A stretch of DNA of 64,000 bases from Firmicutes bacterium ASF500 (GTDB taxonomy: Bacteria; Bacillota; Clostridia; Oscillospirales; Oscillospiraceae): positions 2,294,001-2,358,000 of the forward strand of contig CP097573.1 in the NCBI GenBank assembly GCA_000492175.2, given 5' to 3'. Below the pieces are notes generated by a model. The model was not told where the DNA came from. It ran no database searches and was given only the letters and a program-made list of their open reading frames with translations. Each line of letters opens with the position of its first letter. Position 1 is the stretch's first letter. A program made the translations under genes and the position numbers. Shown in pieces: positions 1-9,109 of the stretch.

Positions 1-651
1 CTCCCGGATGTCGTCCACCGTGGCATGGAGCATGATTTTGCCCTCTTTCAAGAAAATGGCCTCGTCCAGCACCTTCTCCACATCGGAGATCAGGTGGGTG
101 GAGATGAGGACGGTGCCCTCCTCGTTGTAGTTGGTCAGAATGGTGCGCAAGATGAAGTCCCGGGCCGCCGGGTCCACCCCGGCAATGGGCTCATCCAGAA
201 GATACAGCCGGGCGTTTCGGGCCATAACCAGCACCAGCTGGACCTTCTCCTTGGTGCCCTTGGACATGGACTTCAGCCGGTCCCCCGGGTCCACCCCCAG
301 GGAGCGGCACATGTCGATGGCCTTTTCATACTGAAAGTCGCTGTAAAAATCCCGGAACAGGTCGAACAGATCGGATGCCTTCATCCAGTCGGCGAAGTAC
401 ATCCGGTCGGGCAGATAGCTCACCACCGACTTGGTGTAGGGCCCGATGGCCGAGCCGTCCACCGCCAGCTCCCCCCGGGTGGGCTGGAGCAGTCCGCACA
501 GCAGCTTGATTAAGGTGGTCTTTCCGCTTCCGTTGGGGCCCAGAAGGCCCACAATCCGCCCCGGCCCCACCTCCAGGTCCACCCCGCTCAGGGCGGGGCG
601 CAGGCCGTAGGACTTATAGAGCCCGCGGCATTCGATCAAATAATCGCTCAT
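1..651 (-). CDS. ABC transporter ATP-binding protein (3' end outside window)
   Basis: ATPase subunit of an ABC exporter or drug-resistance type system; it powers a membrane permease whose gene is not visible and probably lies beyond the window edge. The 217 codons present show Walker A GPNGSGKT at residues 38-45, a signature of the SKGTKEK type instead of LSGGQ (typical of the YtrB/BcrA-like group), Walker B LYLLDEP followed by the D-loop GVD, and the switch histidine in STHLI. The ATG at 651-649 overlaps the stop of the upstream GntR gene (ATGA), so the two are translationally coupled. The C-terminus is cut by the window edge. The substrate cannot be told. Confidence 0.9.
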   Translation of the reverse strand, partial: MSDYLIECRGLYKSYGLRPALSGVDLEVGPGRIVGLLGPNGSGKTTLIKLLCGLLQPTRGELAVDGSAIGPYTKSVVSYLPDRMYFADWMKASDLFDLFRDFYSDFQYEKAIDMCRSLGVDPGDRLKSMSKGTKEKVQLVLVMARNARLYLLDEPIAGVDPAARDFILRTILTNYNEEGTVLISTHLISDVEKVLDEAIFLKEGKIMLHATVDDIRE

Positions 652-1013
652 AACGCTTCCTCCTTCAAAAGGGACGCGGCCCGGTCCCGGTCATAGCCCA
701 GGGCGGCCATCGCGTCCAGATATTGATGAATCAGGCCCTGGGCCTCCGTCCGGCGCACCCGGTCCAGAACGGCCGTGTCCTGGGTGACCAGCCGGCCGGC
801 GGTGCGGTCGGCCTTTGCCAGACCGTCCTGCTCCAGCTGGGCCAGGGCGCGCTGCATGGTGTTGGGGTTGACCCCCGCCTCCGCCGCCAGCTCCCGCACC
901 GAGGGCAGGCGGCTCCCCGGGGGATAGACCCCGGTGATAATCCGCCGGGTCAGCTGCTGGCTGAGCTGGAGCCAGATGGGCCGGTTGTCCTCCAGCCTCC
1001 AATCCACAGGCAT
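648..1013 (-). CDS. GntR family regulator, YtrA-like short form
   Basis: A 121-residue transcriptional repressor of the YtrA subfamily: an N-terminal winged helix (about residues 10-78, with PPGSRLPSVRELA and the recognition segment NPNTMQRALAQLE) and only a short C-terminal tail for dimerisation, with no large effector domain. It is the first gene of a two-gene unit with the ABC ATPase and overlaps it by 4 bp. A dyad at 1028-1051, just upstream of its start, is the probable self-operator. Such regulators usually repress their own ABC operon and respond to cell-envelope stress or antibiotics (family knowledge); the signal here is unknown. Confidence 0.92.
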   Translation of the reverse strand: MPVDWRLEDNRPIWLQLSQQLTRRIITGVYPPGSRLPSVRELAAEAGVNPNTMQRALAQLEQDGLAKADRTAGRLVTQDTAVLDRVRRTEAQGLIHQYLDAMAALGYDRDRAASLLKEEAL

Positions 1014-1027
1014 CCCTCCTTTGTATG

Positions 1028-1051
1028 ATTGTACTATTCATCTAATACAAT
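1028..1051. promoter_or_regulatory. Operator-like dyad upstream of minus-strand GntR gene
   Basis: ATTGTACTA and TAATACAAT face each other across a 6-bp centre, giving an inverted repeat with outer ATTGTA/TACAAT arms. It lies 15 bp upstream of the minus-strand GntR start. The half-site TGTACTA recurs in the dyad at 1172-1192 in front of the plus-strand GntR gene, which supports a shared or cross-recognised site. That GntR binds here is inferred from position. Confidence 0.55.
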
Positions 1052-1171
1052 AATACGTCTCAGCCGGTTTGTCAACCCCCAAAAATTGGGGGACAGGCCG
1101 ATTTTAAGAGGATTTTTAAAAATCTTAAACAGTTCTTAATGGTATTTCCCCCTGGCCTCTGATACACTAAT

Positions 1172-1192
1172 TGTACTAATACAGTTAGTACA
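1172..1192. promoter_or_regulatory. Operator dyad upstream of plus-strand GntR-ABC operon
   Basis: A perfect 8-bp inverted repeat, TGTACTAA-N5-TTAGTACA, lies 35 bp upstream of the GTG start at 1228. Its half-site matches the dyad at 1028-1051. It is a good candidate for autoregulation of the operon by the YtrA-like protein. Confidence 0.65.
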
Positions 1193-1227
1193 GTGTCCGG
1201 CCCGCGCCGGCGAGAGGAGGAACCGAT

Positions 1228-1602
1228 GTGCTGAACTTGGACTACCGGGACGCGCGCCCCATCTATGAACAGGTGAAGGACGGCCTGCGGCGGTTGATGG
1301 TCACCGGCGTGATTCAGGAGGGGGAGAAGCTGCCCTCTGTACGGGCCATGGCCGGGTCGCTGGCCATCAACCCCAACACCATTCAGCGGGCCTACGAGGC
1401 CCTGGAGGCGGAGGGCTATGTCTACTCCGTCCCGGGCAAGGGCTCCTTCGCCGCCCCCAACACCGGGGTGGACGAGGGACGGAAAAACGAGCTGCTCCAG
1501 ACCTTTGACCAGACGGCGGGGGAGCTGCTGTTCCTGGGCATGCGCGGCGAGGAGCTGTGGGCCCGCGTCCAGGCGTTGGAAGGGGGAAATGAGAATGATT
1601 AA
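1228..1602 (+). CDS. GntR family regulator, YtrA-like short form
   Basis: A 124-residue YtrA-type repressor with an N-terminal winged helix (GEKLPSVRAMA, then NPNTIQRAYEALE) and a short helical tail. The GTG at 1228 is chosen because GAGGAGG at 1214-1220 is well spaced; the ATG at 1226 is in another frame and stops after two codons. It heads a three-gene operon with an ATPase and a large permease, each overlapping the next by a few bases. It resembles the divergent GntR at 648-1013 in length and domain plan, so the two modules look like duplicated or parallel efflux/stress-response units. Confidence 0.93.
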   Translation: MLNLDYRDARPIYEQVKDGLRRLMVTGVIQEGEKLPSVRAMAGSLAINPNTIQRAYEALEAEGYVYSVPGKGSFAAPNTGVDEGRKNELLQTFDQTAGELLFLGMRGEELWARVQALEGGNEND

Positions 1603-2497
1603 GGTAAACAACGTGGTCAAGACCTTCGACGGCTTCCGGGCCCTGGACGGTCTCACTATGACGGCGGAGAAGGGCTCCATCTACGGGCTGGTGGGTCCCA
1701 ACGGGGCGGGCAAGTCCACCATCCTGCGGCACATTATGGGCATATACCGCCCCAACTCCGGCTCGGTGCTGGTGGACGGGGAGCAGGTCTATGAAAACCC
1801 GGCGGTGAAGGCCAAGATCGCCGCCATCCCCGACGATCTGTACTATTTCAACTCCGCCTCCACCAAAGATATGATGCGCTTCTACCGGGGCGTCTACCCC
1901 AGCTTCGACGTGAAGCGGTACGAGGCCCTGGCCGAGGCCTTCCCCGAGGTGGACGAGAAGCAGCCCATCCGCCGGCTGTCCAAGGGGATGCAGAAGCAGT
2001 CCGCCTTCCGGCTGGCCCTGTGCTGCAATCCCGAGGTGCTGGTCCTCGACGAGCCGGTGGACGGCCTGGACCCGGTGATGCGCCGCCAGGTGTGGACCCT
2101 CCTTATGGGGGACGTAGCCCAGCGGGGGACCACGGTGCTGGTCTCCTCCCACAACCTCCGGGAGCTGGAGGACGTGTGCGACCATGTGGGCATCCTCAGC
2201 CACGGCAAGGTGCTGCTGGAGCGGTCCCTCACCGATTTGCAGGACAACGTAGTGAAGCTTCAAATCGCCTTTGCCGACGGTAAGCTGCCCGACCTGCCCA
2301 AAGACCTGAACGTGCTCCATACCTCCCAGATCGGGCGGGTGTTCACCCTCATCGTCCGGGGAAACCCGGCGGAGATCAAGACCCGGATGGCGGCCTTCTC
2401 CCCCATCCTCATGGAGGCCCTGCCCCTGACCCTGGAGGAGATTTTTATCTATGAATTGGGAGGTGAGGACTATGCGGTCCGCGACATCGTACTTTAA
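1595..2497 (+). CDS. ABC transporter ATP-binding protein
   Basis: ATPase of a YtrB/BcrA-like exporter, 300 residues. Walker A GPNGAGKS at residues 34-41, signature LSKGMQKQ, Walker B VLVLDEP with DGLDP, and an H-loop in SSHNL. A C-terminal extension of about 80 residues after the nucleotide-binding domain is usual in this group. The ATG at 1595 fits the AGGGGG at 1581-1586 best; an in-frame ATG at 1589 is too close to it. The gene overlaps the GntR stop by 8 bp and the permease start by 26 bp, so all three proteins are probably made together and form one membrane complex with the next gene product. Confidence 0.93.
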   Translation: MIKVNNVVKTFDGFRALDGLTMTAEKGSIYGLVGPNGAGKSTILRHIMGIYRPNSGSVLVDGEQVYENPAVKAKIAAIPDDLYYFNSASTKDMMRFYRGVYPSFDVKRYEALAEAFPEVDEKQPIRRLSKGMQKQSAFRLALCCNPEVLVLDEPVDGLDPVMRRQVWTLLMGDVAQRGTTVLVSSHNLRELEDVCDHVGILSHGKVLLERSLTDLQDNVVKLQIAFADGKLPDLPKDLNVLHTSQIGRVFTLIVRGNPAEIKTRMAAFSPILMEALPLTLEEIFIYELGGEDYAVRDIVL

Positions 2498-4379
2498 CGG
2501 CACTCTCTACCGCAAGACCCTGGCCCGCTTCTGGCCCCTGTGGGGGCTGTGGGGGGTAGGCTGGCTGTTCCTGCTGCCCCTCAACCTGCTGGCCCGGTAT
2601 TTCGAGGTCTCCAGCTGGCGCAGCAACGACCCCGCGCAGGCCCTGTTTTCCATGGCGAAAGATTTGCCCAACATCCTGTCCGCCGGTCTGCTCCTGGCCG
2701 TCGCCTTCGCCATCCTGTGCGCTATGGCGGTGTTCGGTTACCTCTACAACAGCCGGTCCGCCTGCTGGACCCACGCCCTGCCCGTGCGCCGTGAGGCCCT
2801 GTTCACCACCCAGTATCTGGCGGGCCTCTCCTTCCTGCTCCTGCCCCTTCTGGCGGTGGGGGTCCTCACCGCCATTGTGGAGATGTCCTTCCTGCCCATA
2901 TCCAGTTGGGGCGCGGCCCTGTCCGCCCTGCTGGCCTGGCTGCTGGCCCAGGGCGGGATGTGCCTGTTCTTCTTCTCCTTCGCCGCCTTCTGCGCGATGT
3001 TCACCGGGCACATTCTGGCCCTGCCCGCCTTCTACTTCATCCTGAATTTTTTGGTGTCGGGCCTGTGGTACCTGCTGAGCAACCTGATGCGTGAGTTTTA
3101 TTTCGGCTATACGGCTTCTCCCGGCATAGAGACGGCGGCAGAGTGGCTCACCCCCATAGCCGCCCTGCTGCCCGCGGTAACCTGGGATGATGAGGGTATG
3201 GTCCTGCGCTCCCCCGGCACGGTAGCGGTCTACGCTCTGGTGGGACTGGTCCTGTTCCTCGCCGCCCTGTACGTCTACCGCCGCCGCCACGTGGAGACCG
3301 CCGGGGACGTGGTGGCCGTGGCCCTGGTCCGGCCCCTGTTCAAATACGGCGTGTCCTTCTGCGCCGGACTGTTCTTCGGGATCTATACCTACGCCTTCTT
3401 CGGCTGGGGCACCGCCCCTCTCCTGGTGACCTGCATCCTGTTCTGGGCCGTCATCGGCTGCTTCGCCGCCGAGATGCTGCTGAAAAAATCCTTCCGGGTG
3501 CTGAGCGCCTGGAAGGGAGCGGCGGCTGTGGCCGGCGTACTGCTGGCCATCTGCGTGGTCTGCTTCCTCGACCTGTTCAACATTGTGGGCCGGGTGCCCG
3601 CTGTGGATCAGGTAAACTCAGTGGAACTCAACCTCTGGCTGGGCTCCCCCTATGACGACGGACGTCGCCTGGAGGTCACCCTCACCGACCCGGAGCACAT
3701 CGCCATGGTCACCGCCCTGCATCAGGCTGTTGTCGACAACCGGGACACGGATCTGGACTACTACTACGACGACTACACCAACGTAAAGCTGAGCTATACC
3801 CTGTCCAACGGCAGACAGCTGAACCGGGACTACCAGGTCGTCCCCATCAATGAGGCCGACCTGGAGGTCCCAGGGACGGCGGCCTACGCCTTCCAGGCGT
3901 TCCTGGAGGACCGGGAGCTGGTGCGGAAGGCCTACGGCTTCGACACCTTCCTGGAGGACGCCCGCCTCACCACCGCCTGGCTGACTTCGCTGGAGGTGAC
4001 CTCCGGGAGTGACAGCGTCTATGTGGACGACTACGCCCAGGAGCTGTGGGACGCGGTGCTGGCTGACTTCGACGAGGGGACCATCGGCCTGCGCTATCCC
4101 TTTGACAACGGCAAAGACCGGAAAGAAAACACCTATATAACCGACCTGGTCTTCGGGGCTACCAGAAACCAGGTGGCCGGCCGCCCCGGCTTTGAATACA
4201 CCTCCTCCCACTACTCCAACGATGAGCTGCGCGTCACCCTTACCCCCAACGCCAGGCACACCCTGGCCGTCCTGGACAAGACCGGCCTGTGGGAGGAGGG
4301 CTACGCCCTCCACAGCTGGGAGAATGAGGATGCCTCCTATGAGCCGTATACCGAAAACAGATCGGAAATTGTCTACTGA
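2472..4379 (+). CDS. ABC-2 type permease with large C-terminal extracytoplasmic region
   Basis: Membrane partner of the preceding ATPase, 635 residues. The N-terminal half (about residues 1-380) has many hydrophobic segments arranged like an ABC-2 permease. After about residue 390 the protein turns soluble and acidic, rich in Asp and Tyr ([13 protein letters not shown]), with no further membrane helix, so it carries a globular tail of about 250 residues, probably outside the membrane. The ATG at 2472 is preferred over one at 2451 because GGGAGGTGAG lies just before it. The tail recalls domains of unknown function found in Ytr-type permeases, but I cannot name it firmly. Transported substrate unknown. 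Confidence 0.85.
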   Translation: MRSATSYFNGTLYRKTLARFWPLWGLWGVGWLFLLPLNLLARYFEVSSWRSNDPAQALFSMAKDLPNILSAGLLLAVAFAILCAMAVFGYLYNSRSACWTHALPVRREALFTTQYLAGLSFLLLPLLAVGVLTAIVEMSFLPISSWGAALSALLAWLLAQGGMCLFFFSFAAFCAMFTGHILALPAFYFILNFLVSGLWYLLSNLMREFYFGYTASPGIETAAEWLTPIAALLPAVTWDDEGMVLRSPGTVAVYALVGLVLFLAALYVYRRRHVETAGDVVAVALVRPLFKYGVSFCAGLFFGIYTYAFFGWGTAPLLVTCILFWAVIGCFAAEMLLKKSFRVLSAWKGAAAVAGVLLAICVVCFLDLFNIVGRVPAVDQVNSVELNLWLGSPYDDGRRLEVTLTDPEHIAMVTALHQAVVDNRDTDLDYYYDDYTNVKLSYTLSNGRQLNRDYQVVPINEADLEVPGTAAYAFQAFLEDRELVRKAYGFDTFLEDARLTTAWLTSLEVTSGSDSVYVDDYAQELWDAVLADFDEGTIGLRYPFDNGKDRKENTYITDLVFGATRNQVAGRPGFEYTSSHYSNDELRVTLTPNARHTLAVLDKTGLWEEGYALHSWENEDASYEPYTENRSEIVY

Positions 4380-4384
4380 GCGCA

Positions 4385-4415
4385 GCAAAGCCTCCCTCCC
4401 CGAGGGAGGCTTTGC
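4385..4415 (+). terminator. Hairpin after GntR-ABC operon
   Basis: GCAAAGCCTCCCTC pairs perfectly with GAGGGAGGCTTTGC across a 3-nt loop, six bases after the permease stop. No long T-run follows (CCTGTG), so it is a strong hairpin but an imperfect intrinsic terminator. Confidence 0.6.
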
Positions 4416-4434
4416 CCTGTGTGGGACATTGGGT

Positions 4435-4516
4435 GTAGGGCGCGACGACCCCGGCGCGCCGTTTCCCGAGGGCACCCGCTCTCCGTGGACGGCGGGCCGA
4501 GGTCGTCCCGCCCTAC
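4435..4516. repeat. Dispersed GTAGGG...CCCTAC palindrome, type A
   Basis: 82-bp element with ends GTAGGGCGCGACGACC and GGTCGTCCCGCCCTAC, which are inverted copies of each other with a few mismatches, around a less conserved centre. The same end sequences recur throughout the window (for example 14877-14958, 37080-37157, 55632-55713). No gene lies in it. Confidence 0.85.
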
Positions 4517-4578
4517 AGGGGAGAATCCCCCCGCGAGAACCATCCGCTTTCTTCCCTCAAAATTGCCAGAAAATCTTA

Positions 4579-4607
4579 TTGCAATTTGGACGGGTCTTCT
4601 GTATAAT
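4579..4607 (+). promoter_or_regulatory. Sigma-A type promoter for thiolase gene
   Basis: TTGCAA (4579-4584), a 17-bp spacer and TATAAT (4602-4607). The transcript would begin near 4614 and carry a 5' hairpin, GGGCGCTCC paired with GGAGCGCCC at 4630-4649, before the AGGAGG ribosome binding site. Confidence 0.75.
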
Positions 4608-4677
4608 AAAGTGCAAGAGCGGTTATCCCGGGCGCTCCCCGGAGCGCCCTATCAAATTTCAGGAGGTAATACCCATC

Positions 4678-5934
4678 ATGAGAGAAGTTTATGTTGTCAA
4701 CTGCTGCCGCACCGCCATCGGCTCCTTCGGCGGTTCCCTGAAGGACACCCCCGCCGCTGAGCTGGGCGCTGTCGTCATCAAGGAGGCCCTGAACCGGGCC
4801 AATGTGAAGCCCGAGAACGTGGACGAGGTCATGTTCGGCTGCATCCTCACCGCCGGCCTGGGCCAGAACCCCGCCCGTCAGGCCAGCCTGAAGGCCGGTA
4901 TCCCCACCGCCGTCCCCGCCTACACTGTGGGCATGGTGTGCGGCTCCGGCATGAAGTCGGTCATCGAGGCCGGCCGGACCATCGCCTGCGGCGACGCCGA
5001 GATCATCGTGGCCGGCGGCATGGAGAATATGTCCGCCGCCCCCTACGCCCTCCCCTCCGCCCGCTGGGGCGCCCGCATGGGCGACAACAAGATGGTGGAC
5101 ACCATGATTAAGGACGGCCTGTGGGACGCCTATAACAACTACCACATGGGCACCACCGCCGAGAACATCTGCGACGTGTGGGGCATCACCCGTGAGGAGC
5201 TGGACGAGTTCGGCTACAACTCCCAGAAGAAGGCCGCCGACGCCATCGAGGCCGGCAAGTTTGACGACGAGATCGTTCCCGTAACCATCAAGGTCAAGAA
5301 GGAAATGGTGGAGTTCAAAAAGGACGAGTTCCCCCGCCTGTCCCCCCTGGATAAGCTGGCTAAGCTGCGCGGCGCGTTCCCCTGCGGCCCCGAGGGCGTT
5401 GAGGACGAGATCGTCCACACCTTCGAGCTCACCGGCGTCCATGAGGCCGACGCCAAGAAGCACGTCCAGCGGGTGACCGCCGGTCAGGCCTCCGGCATCA
5501 ACGACGGCGCGGCCGCCCTGGTGCTGGCCTCCAAGGAGGCTGTTGAGAAGTACGGCCTGAAGCCCATGGCTAAGCTGGTCAGCTGGGGCCAGGGCGGCGT
5601 GGACCCCAAGATCATGGGCGTGGGCCCTGTGCCCGCCTCCCGTCAGGCCATGGAGAAGGCCGGCCTGAAGATTGAGGACATGGACCTGGTGGAGGCCAAC
5701 GAGGCCTTTGCCGCTCAGTCCATCGCTGTGGCCCGTGAGCTGGGCTTCGACATGAGCAAGGTCAACGTCAACGGCGGCGCTATCGCCCTGGGCCACCCCG
5801 TGGGCGCTTCCGGCGCTCGGATCATCGTCACCCTGCTCCACGAGCTGGCTAAGCGGGACGATGCCAAGAAGGGCCTGGCTACCCTGTGCATCGGCGGCGG
5901 CATGGGCGTTGCCACCATCTTCGAGAAGTGCTGA
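4678..5934 (+). CDS. thlA: Acetyl-CoA C-acetyltransferase (thiolase)
   Basis: Condenses two acetyl-CoA to acetoacetyl-CoA, the entry step to butyrate formation in clostridia, in the cytoplasm. All catalytic parts are present: nucleophile Cys88 in [13 protein letters not shown] at 341-345, His373 in GHPVGASG and Cys404 in CIGGGMG. At 418 residues it is about 25 longer than usual thiolases (~392); the extra segment lies near residues 235-265, between AKLRGAF and VTAGQASG, where normal thiolases pass almost directly from one to the other. The gene stands alone with its own promoter and a terminator behind it. AGGAGG precedes the ATG at 4678. An acyl-specific paralogue cannot be ruled out. Confidence 0.93.
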   Translation: MREVYVVNCCRTAIGSFGGSLKDTPAAELGAVVIKEALNRANVKPENVDEVMFGCILTAGLGQNPARQASLKAGIPTAVPAYTVGMVCGSGMKSVIEAGRTIACGDAEIIVAGGMENMSAAPYALPSARWGARMGDNKMVDTMIKDGLWDAYNNYHMGTTAENICDVWGITREELDEFGYNSQKKAADAIEAGKFDDEIVPVTIKVKKEMVEFKKDEFPRLSPLDKLAKLRGAFPCGPEGVEDEIVHTFELTGVHEADAKKHVQRVTAGQASGINDGAAALVLASKEAVEKYGLKPMAKLVSWGQGGVDPKIMGVGPVPASRQAMEKAGLKIEDMDLVEANEAFAAQSIAVARELGFDMSKVNVNGGAIALGHPVGASGARIIVTLLHELAKRDDAKKGLATLCIGGGMGVATIFEKC

Positions 5935-5955
5935 GCCATTCCCCATTTATCAACA

Positions 5956-5981
5956 GTGCCCGGAGCGTAAGCTCCGGGCAC
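5956..5981 (+). terminator. Terminator after thiolase gene
   Basis: GTGCCCGGAGC and GCTCCGGGCAC form a perfect 11-bp stem with a GTAA loop, followed by CTGCCTTTT. It lies 22 bp after the stop. Confidence 0.75.
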
Positions 5982-5999
5982 CTGCCTTTTCCTATGAAG

Positions 6000-6025
6000 A
6001 AGCGGGACGGCGCGCCGTCCCGCTT
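6000..6025. terminator. Perfect palindrome between convergent thiolase and pnp genes
   Basis: AAGCGGGACGGCG directly followed by its reverse complement, then TTTCT on the plus strand. It sits 6 bp past the pnp stop and could end transcription from either side. A loop-less stem must open at the centre to form a hairpin. Confidence 0.6.
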
Positions 6026-6031
6026 TTCTGC

Positions 6032-8182
6032 TTATTTGATGGGCAGACCAGCCTCTTTCTTGGCCTTGATCTCCCGGAGGGCGTCCTTATAGGACAGGTT
6101 GACCCGGCCCTTCTCGTCGATCTCGGTGACCTTCACCCAGATCATGTCGCCGATGTTGACCACGTCCTCCACCTTCTCCACCCGGTGCTCGGCCAGCTTG
6201 GAGATGTGGACCATGCCGTCCTTGCCCGGGGCCAGCTCCACAAACGCGCCGAACTGGAGGATGCGCACCACCTTGCCGTAGTACAGCTCGCCCACCTGGG
6301 GGACGAACACGATGGTCTCGATCATCTTTTTGGCGGCGTCGCAGGAGGCGGCATCGGGGGAGGCGATGTGGATGGTGCCGTCGTCCTCGATGTCGATCTG
6401 CGCGCCGGACTCGGCGGTGATCTTCTGGATAACGGAGCCGCCCTTGCCGATGACCTCACGGATCTTGTCCGGGTCGATCTTCATGGAAATCATCTTGGGG
6501 GCCCACTTGCACACCTCGGGGCGGGGGGCGGCGATGCAGGGCAGCATCACCTCGTCCAGGATGGCGAACCGGGCGTCCCGGGTGATGTCCAAGGCCTCCT
6601 TGATGATCTCGTGGGTCAGGCCGTCGTTCTTCAGGTCCATCTGGATGGCGGTGATGCCGGCCTTGGTACCGGCCACCTTAAAGTCCATCTCGCCGTGGAA
6701 GTCCTCCACACCCTGGATGTCGATGAAGGTGGTGAAGCCTCCGTTGTCGTCCTGAATCAGGCCGCAGGAGATACCAGCCACAGGGGCCTTGATGGGCACG
6801 CCGGCGTCCATCAGGGCCAAGGTGGAGCCGCAGATGGAGCCCTGGGAGGTGGAGCCGTTGGAGCTGAGCACCTCACTGACCACGCGGATGGCGTAGGGGA
6901 ACTCCTCCACGGAGGGCAGCACGGGGGCCAGAGCCCGCTCGGCCAGGAAGCCGTGTCCGTACTCCCGGCGGTTGGTGGACCGGGGAGCCCGGGCCTCGCC
7001 CACGGAGTAGGGGGGGAAGTTGTAGTGGTGCAGATACCGCTTCTCGGTCTCCTCCCAGATGGTGTCCAGCTTCTGCGCGGCGGCCAGGGTATTCAGGGTG
7101 CACACAGACAGAACCTGGGTCTGACCCCGGGTGAACAGGCCGGAGCCGTGGACCCGGGGCAGGACGCCCACCTCGGCGGCCAGGGGACGAATCTCATTCT
7201 GAGCCCGTCCGTCCACCCGGTGGCCCTCCAGCAGCCATGCCTTGACAATCTTCTTCTGGAACTTGTAGGTGAACTCCTCCAGGTACTGATCCATGTCGGG
7301 GTACTGTTCCAGATACTTCTCGTGCCAGTGGTCGATCATCTCGTTCCAGCGCTGCTCCCGGACGGTCTTGTCGTCGGTGTCCATAGCGGCCTTGGCCTCG
7401 TCCATGAAGTTGGCCACGATGTCGTCAAAGAGCTCCTGGTTGAACTGGGCGTGTTCATACTCCATCTTGGGCTTGCCGATCTCGGCCACGATCTGGTCGA
7501 TGAAGTCGATCTGCTTCTTGATCTCCTCGTGGGCCTTGACGATACCGGCGTACATGATCTCGTCGGGAATCTCGTCGGCACCGGCCTCGATCATGACCAC
7601 CTTCTCCCGGGTGGCGGCCACAGTCACGTCCATACGGGAGGTCTTGCGCTGCTCCTGGTTGGGGTTGAGGACGATCTGCCCGTCGCAGAAGCCCACCTCC
7701 AGGCAGCCGATGGGGCCGGCGAAGGGAATCTCGCTATAGCTCACGCAGGCGGAAGCGCCGATCATAGCGGCCACCTCGGGGGAGCAGTCGTAGTCCACGC
7801 TCATGACGGTACACTGGATGCACACATCGTTGCGGAAGTCGTAGGGGAACAGGGGGCGCATGGGCCGGTCGATGAGGCGGCTGGCCAGCACGGCGGGCAG
7901 GGAGGGCCGGCCCTCGCGGCGCATGAAGGAGCCGGGGATGCGGCCCACGGCGTACAGCTTCTCCTCAAACTCCACGGACAGGGGGAAGAAGTCGATGCCG
8001 TCACGGGGACGGGGGGAGACGGTAGCGGCCACCATCACGGTGGTCTCGCCGTACTTCACCAGAGCGGAAGCGGAGGCCAGCTCGGCCACCTTGCCCACCT
8101 CGATGGTGAGGGGACGGCCGCACAGGTCCATGGTCCAGCTCTTGAACTTGGGGAACTGCTTGTGCTTGATAATCGTTGACAT
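6032..8182 (-). CDS. pnp: Polyribonucleotide nucleotidyltransferase (PNPase)
   Basis: 3'-5' phosphorolytic exoribonuclease of mRNA decay, a cytoplasmic trimer. The 716 residues cover two RNase PH-like cores (first about 10-230, second about 320-560, with [19 protein letters not shown] and the [13 protein letters not shown] stretch), then a KH domain ([11 protein letters not shown], about 575-590) and a C-terminal S1 domain ending near [13 protein letters not shown]. The start is the ATG at 8182, behind AAGGAG; an upstream in-frame extension runs through repeat DNA and is rejected. It lies downstream of rpsO on the same strand, the classic rpsO-pnp pair, but separated by 365 bp that hold two palindromic repeats. 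Confidence 0.97.
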   Translation of the reverse strand: MSTIIKHKQFPKFKSWTMDLCGRPLTIEVGKVAELASASALVKYGETTVMVAATVSPRPRDGIDFFPLSVEFEEKLYAVGRIPGSFMRREGRPSLPAVLASRLIDRPMRPLFPYDFRNDVCIQCTVMSVDYDCSPEVAAMIGASACVSYSEIPFAGPIGCLEVGFCDGQIVLNPNQEQRKTSRMDVTVAATREKVVMIEAGADEIPDEIMYAGIVKAHEEIKKQIDFIDQIVAEIGKPKMEYEHAQFNQELFDDIVANFMDEAKAAMDTDDKTVREQRWNEMIDHWHEKYLEQYPDMDQYLEEFTYKFQKKIVKAWLLEGHRVDGRAQNEIRPLAAEVGVLPRVHGSGLFTRGQTQVLSVCTLNTLAAAQKLDTIWEETEKRYLHHYNFPPYSVGEARAPRSTNRREYGHGFLAERALAPVLPSVEEFPYAIRVVSEVLSSNGSTSQGSICGSTLALMDAGVPIKAPVAGISCGLIQDDNGGFTTFIDIQGVEDFHGEMDFKVAGTKAGITAIQMDLKNDGLTHEIIKEALDITRDARFAILDEVMLPCIAAPRPEVCKWAPKMISMKIDPDKIREVIGKGGSVIQKITAESGAQIDIEDDGTIHIASPDAASCDAAKKMIETIVFVPQVGELYYGKVVRILQFGAFVELAPGKDGMVHISKLAEHRVEKVEDVVNIGDMIWVKVTEIDEKGRVNLSYKDALREIKAKKEAGLPIK

Positions 8183-8266
8183 GTCGATTCTCCTTTTTGT
8201 TGATTCCCCGGAGTTTTGTCTGCCCTTTAGCACTTGAATACGGGTTTGGACCTTGGGGGCCTGCGT

Positions 8267-8417
8267 GTAGGGGCGCATATTATGCGCCCGTTGAATTGCG
8301 GCGGCTGCGGGCGGATGATATCCGCCCCTACAATCGGCGGCTGTAGGGCGCGACGACCCCGGCGCGCCGTTTTCCGCCGGCCCCATGACGGCGGCGCGCC
8401 CAGTGGTCGCGCCCTAC
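8267..8417. repeat. Tandem type B and type A palindromic repeats between rpsO and pnp
   Basis: 8267-8331 is type B: left half GTAGGGGCGCATATTATG... (a small hairpin in itself), a centre, and right half ending GATATCCGCCCCTAC. Eleven bases on, 8343-8417 is type A with ends GTAGGGCGCGACGACC and GGTCGCGCCCTAC. They fill most of the gene-free gap 8183-8547 in the rpsO-pnp transcript. Confidence 0.82.
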
Positions 8418-8547
8418 ACAAAGGCCTCGGAGGGGAAGCCGAACCGCTCCAACCCCATATTCAACTGCTAAAAAACCAGAAAAAACGCCGGGGGTATATG
8501 CGAACATAGGGCGGTGCGCCAGACGCGCCGCCCTATGAAACACGGTC

Positions 8548-8814
8548 TTACTTACGGATGCCCAGTTTGGCGATGATGGCGCGGTAGCGCTCGATGTCCT
8601 TGGCCATCAGGTAATCCAGCAGCTTGCGGCGCTTACCGATCATCTTGTACAGGCCGCGGCGGCTGTGGTTGTCGTGGATGTGGACCTTCAGGTGCTCGGT
8701 GAGCTCGTTGATGCGGGCGGTGAGAATGGCGATCTGCACCTCGGGGGAGCCGGTATCGCTCTCGTGAGTGCGGTTGGCCTCGATAACGGCCGTCTTTTCG
8801 TCCTTGCGGATCAT
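8548..8814 (-). CDS. rpsO: 30S ribosomal protein S15
   Basis: Primary 16S rRNA-binding protein of the small-subunit platform. The 88 residues match the family length and carry the hallmark segments [19 protein letters not shown] and [20 protein letters not shown]. The ATG at 8814 is used because GGTGG lies 8 nt upstream; a GTG four codons earlier overlaps that site. Transcribed ahead of pnp from a promoter at 8939-8967. A stable hairpin in the 118-nt leader may be an S15-binding control site, as known for rpsO in several bacteria. Confidence 0.97.
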   Translation of the reverse strand: MIRKDEKTAVIEANRTHESDTGSPEVQIAILTARINELTEHLKVHIHDNHSRRGLYKMIGKRRKLLDYLMAKDIERYRAIIAKLGIRK

Positions 8815-8932
8815 GGGAAATTCCACCTTTCAATTTGTTCTGTCCAAGGGCTGGGTATCAGGCGGGTGTCTCCCCGCGCACCCGCGCGGGCCATATCCCG
8901 AAACCAAGCGATGGACGCGCACGATTCCATGC
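8815..8932 (-). promoter_or_regulatory. rpsO 5' leader with stable hairpin
   Basis: The predicted untranslated leader of about 118 nt contains a perfect 7-bp stem (GCGGGTG at 8862-8868 with CACCCGC at 8879-8885) closing a C-rich 10-nt loop, and nearby GC-rich pairing partners. Autoregulation of rpsO by S15 through leader structures is established in several phyla. Whether this one binds S15 is inference. Confidence 0.4.
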
Positions 8933-8938
8933 CCGGAT

Positions 8939-8967
8939 AATATATCATAGTTTCTCCCCAATGTAAA
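8939..8967 (-). promoter_or_regulatory. Promoter for rpsO-pnp
   Basis: On the minus strand, TTTACA (8967-8962), a 17-bp spacer and TATATT (8944-8939). This is the only good sigma-A site in the gap upstream of rpsO. Confidence 0.65.
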
Positions 8968-9057
8968 GAAAAAAGTCGCAAATCTCAAGAATTATTTTCT
9001 AACTTTTTCCTGTTTCAGCGCCGCTTTTGCCAGAAAAAGGAAGATTCGTCGAAATAA

Positions 9058-9087
9058 TTGGACAACCCGCCCTTCATGCGGTATAAT
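9058..9087 (+). promoter_or_regulatory. Promoter for small ribbon-helix-helix gene
   Basis: TTGGAC (9058-9063), 18-bp spacer, TATAAT (9082-9087), then AAAAGGAG at 9093-9100 and the ATG at 9110. The spacing leaves a very short leader. Confidence 0.7.
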
Positions 9088-9109
9088 GGTTCAAAAGGAG
9101 TGATTGGTT

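Noticed and set aside
1226..1234. ATG at 1226 as start of the plus-strand GntR gene
   Set aside because: It is out of frame and meets TGA after two codons; the GTG at 1228 fits the ribosome binding site and the protein family.
5861..8179. Very long open frame on the plus strand, opposite pnp
   Set aside because: It mirrors pnp codon structure (antisense of a GC-rich gene), has no ribosome binding site and encodes Leu/Val/Gly/His-rich low-complexity sequence. Similar antisense frames over thiolase, dapF, glgP, secY and others were rejected for the same reason.
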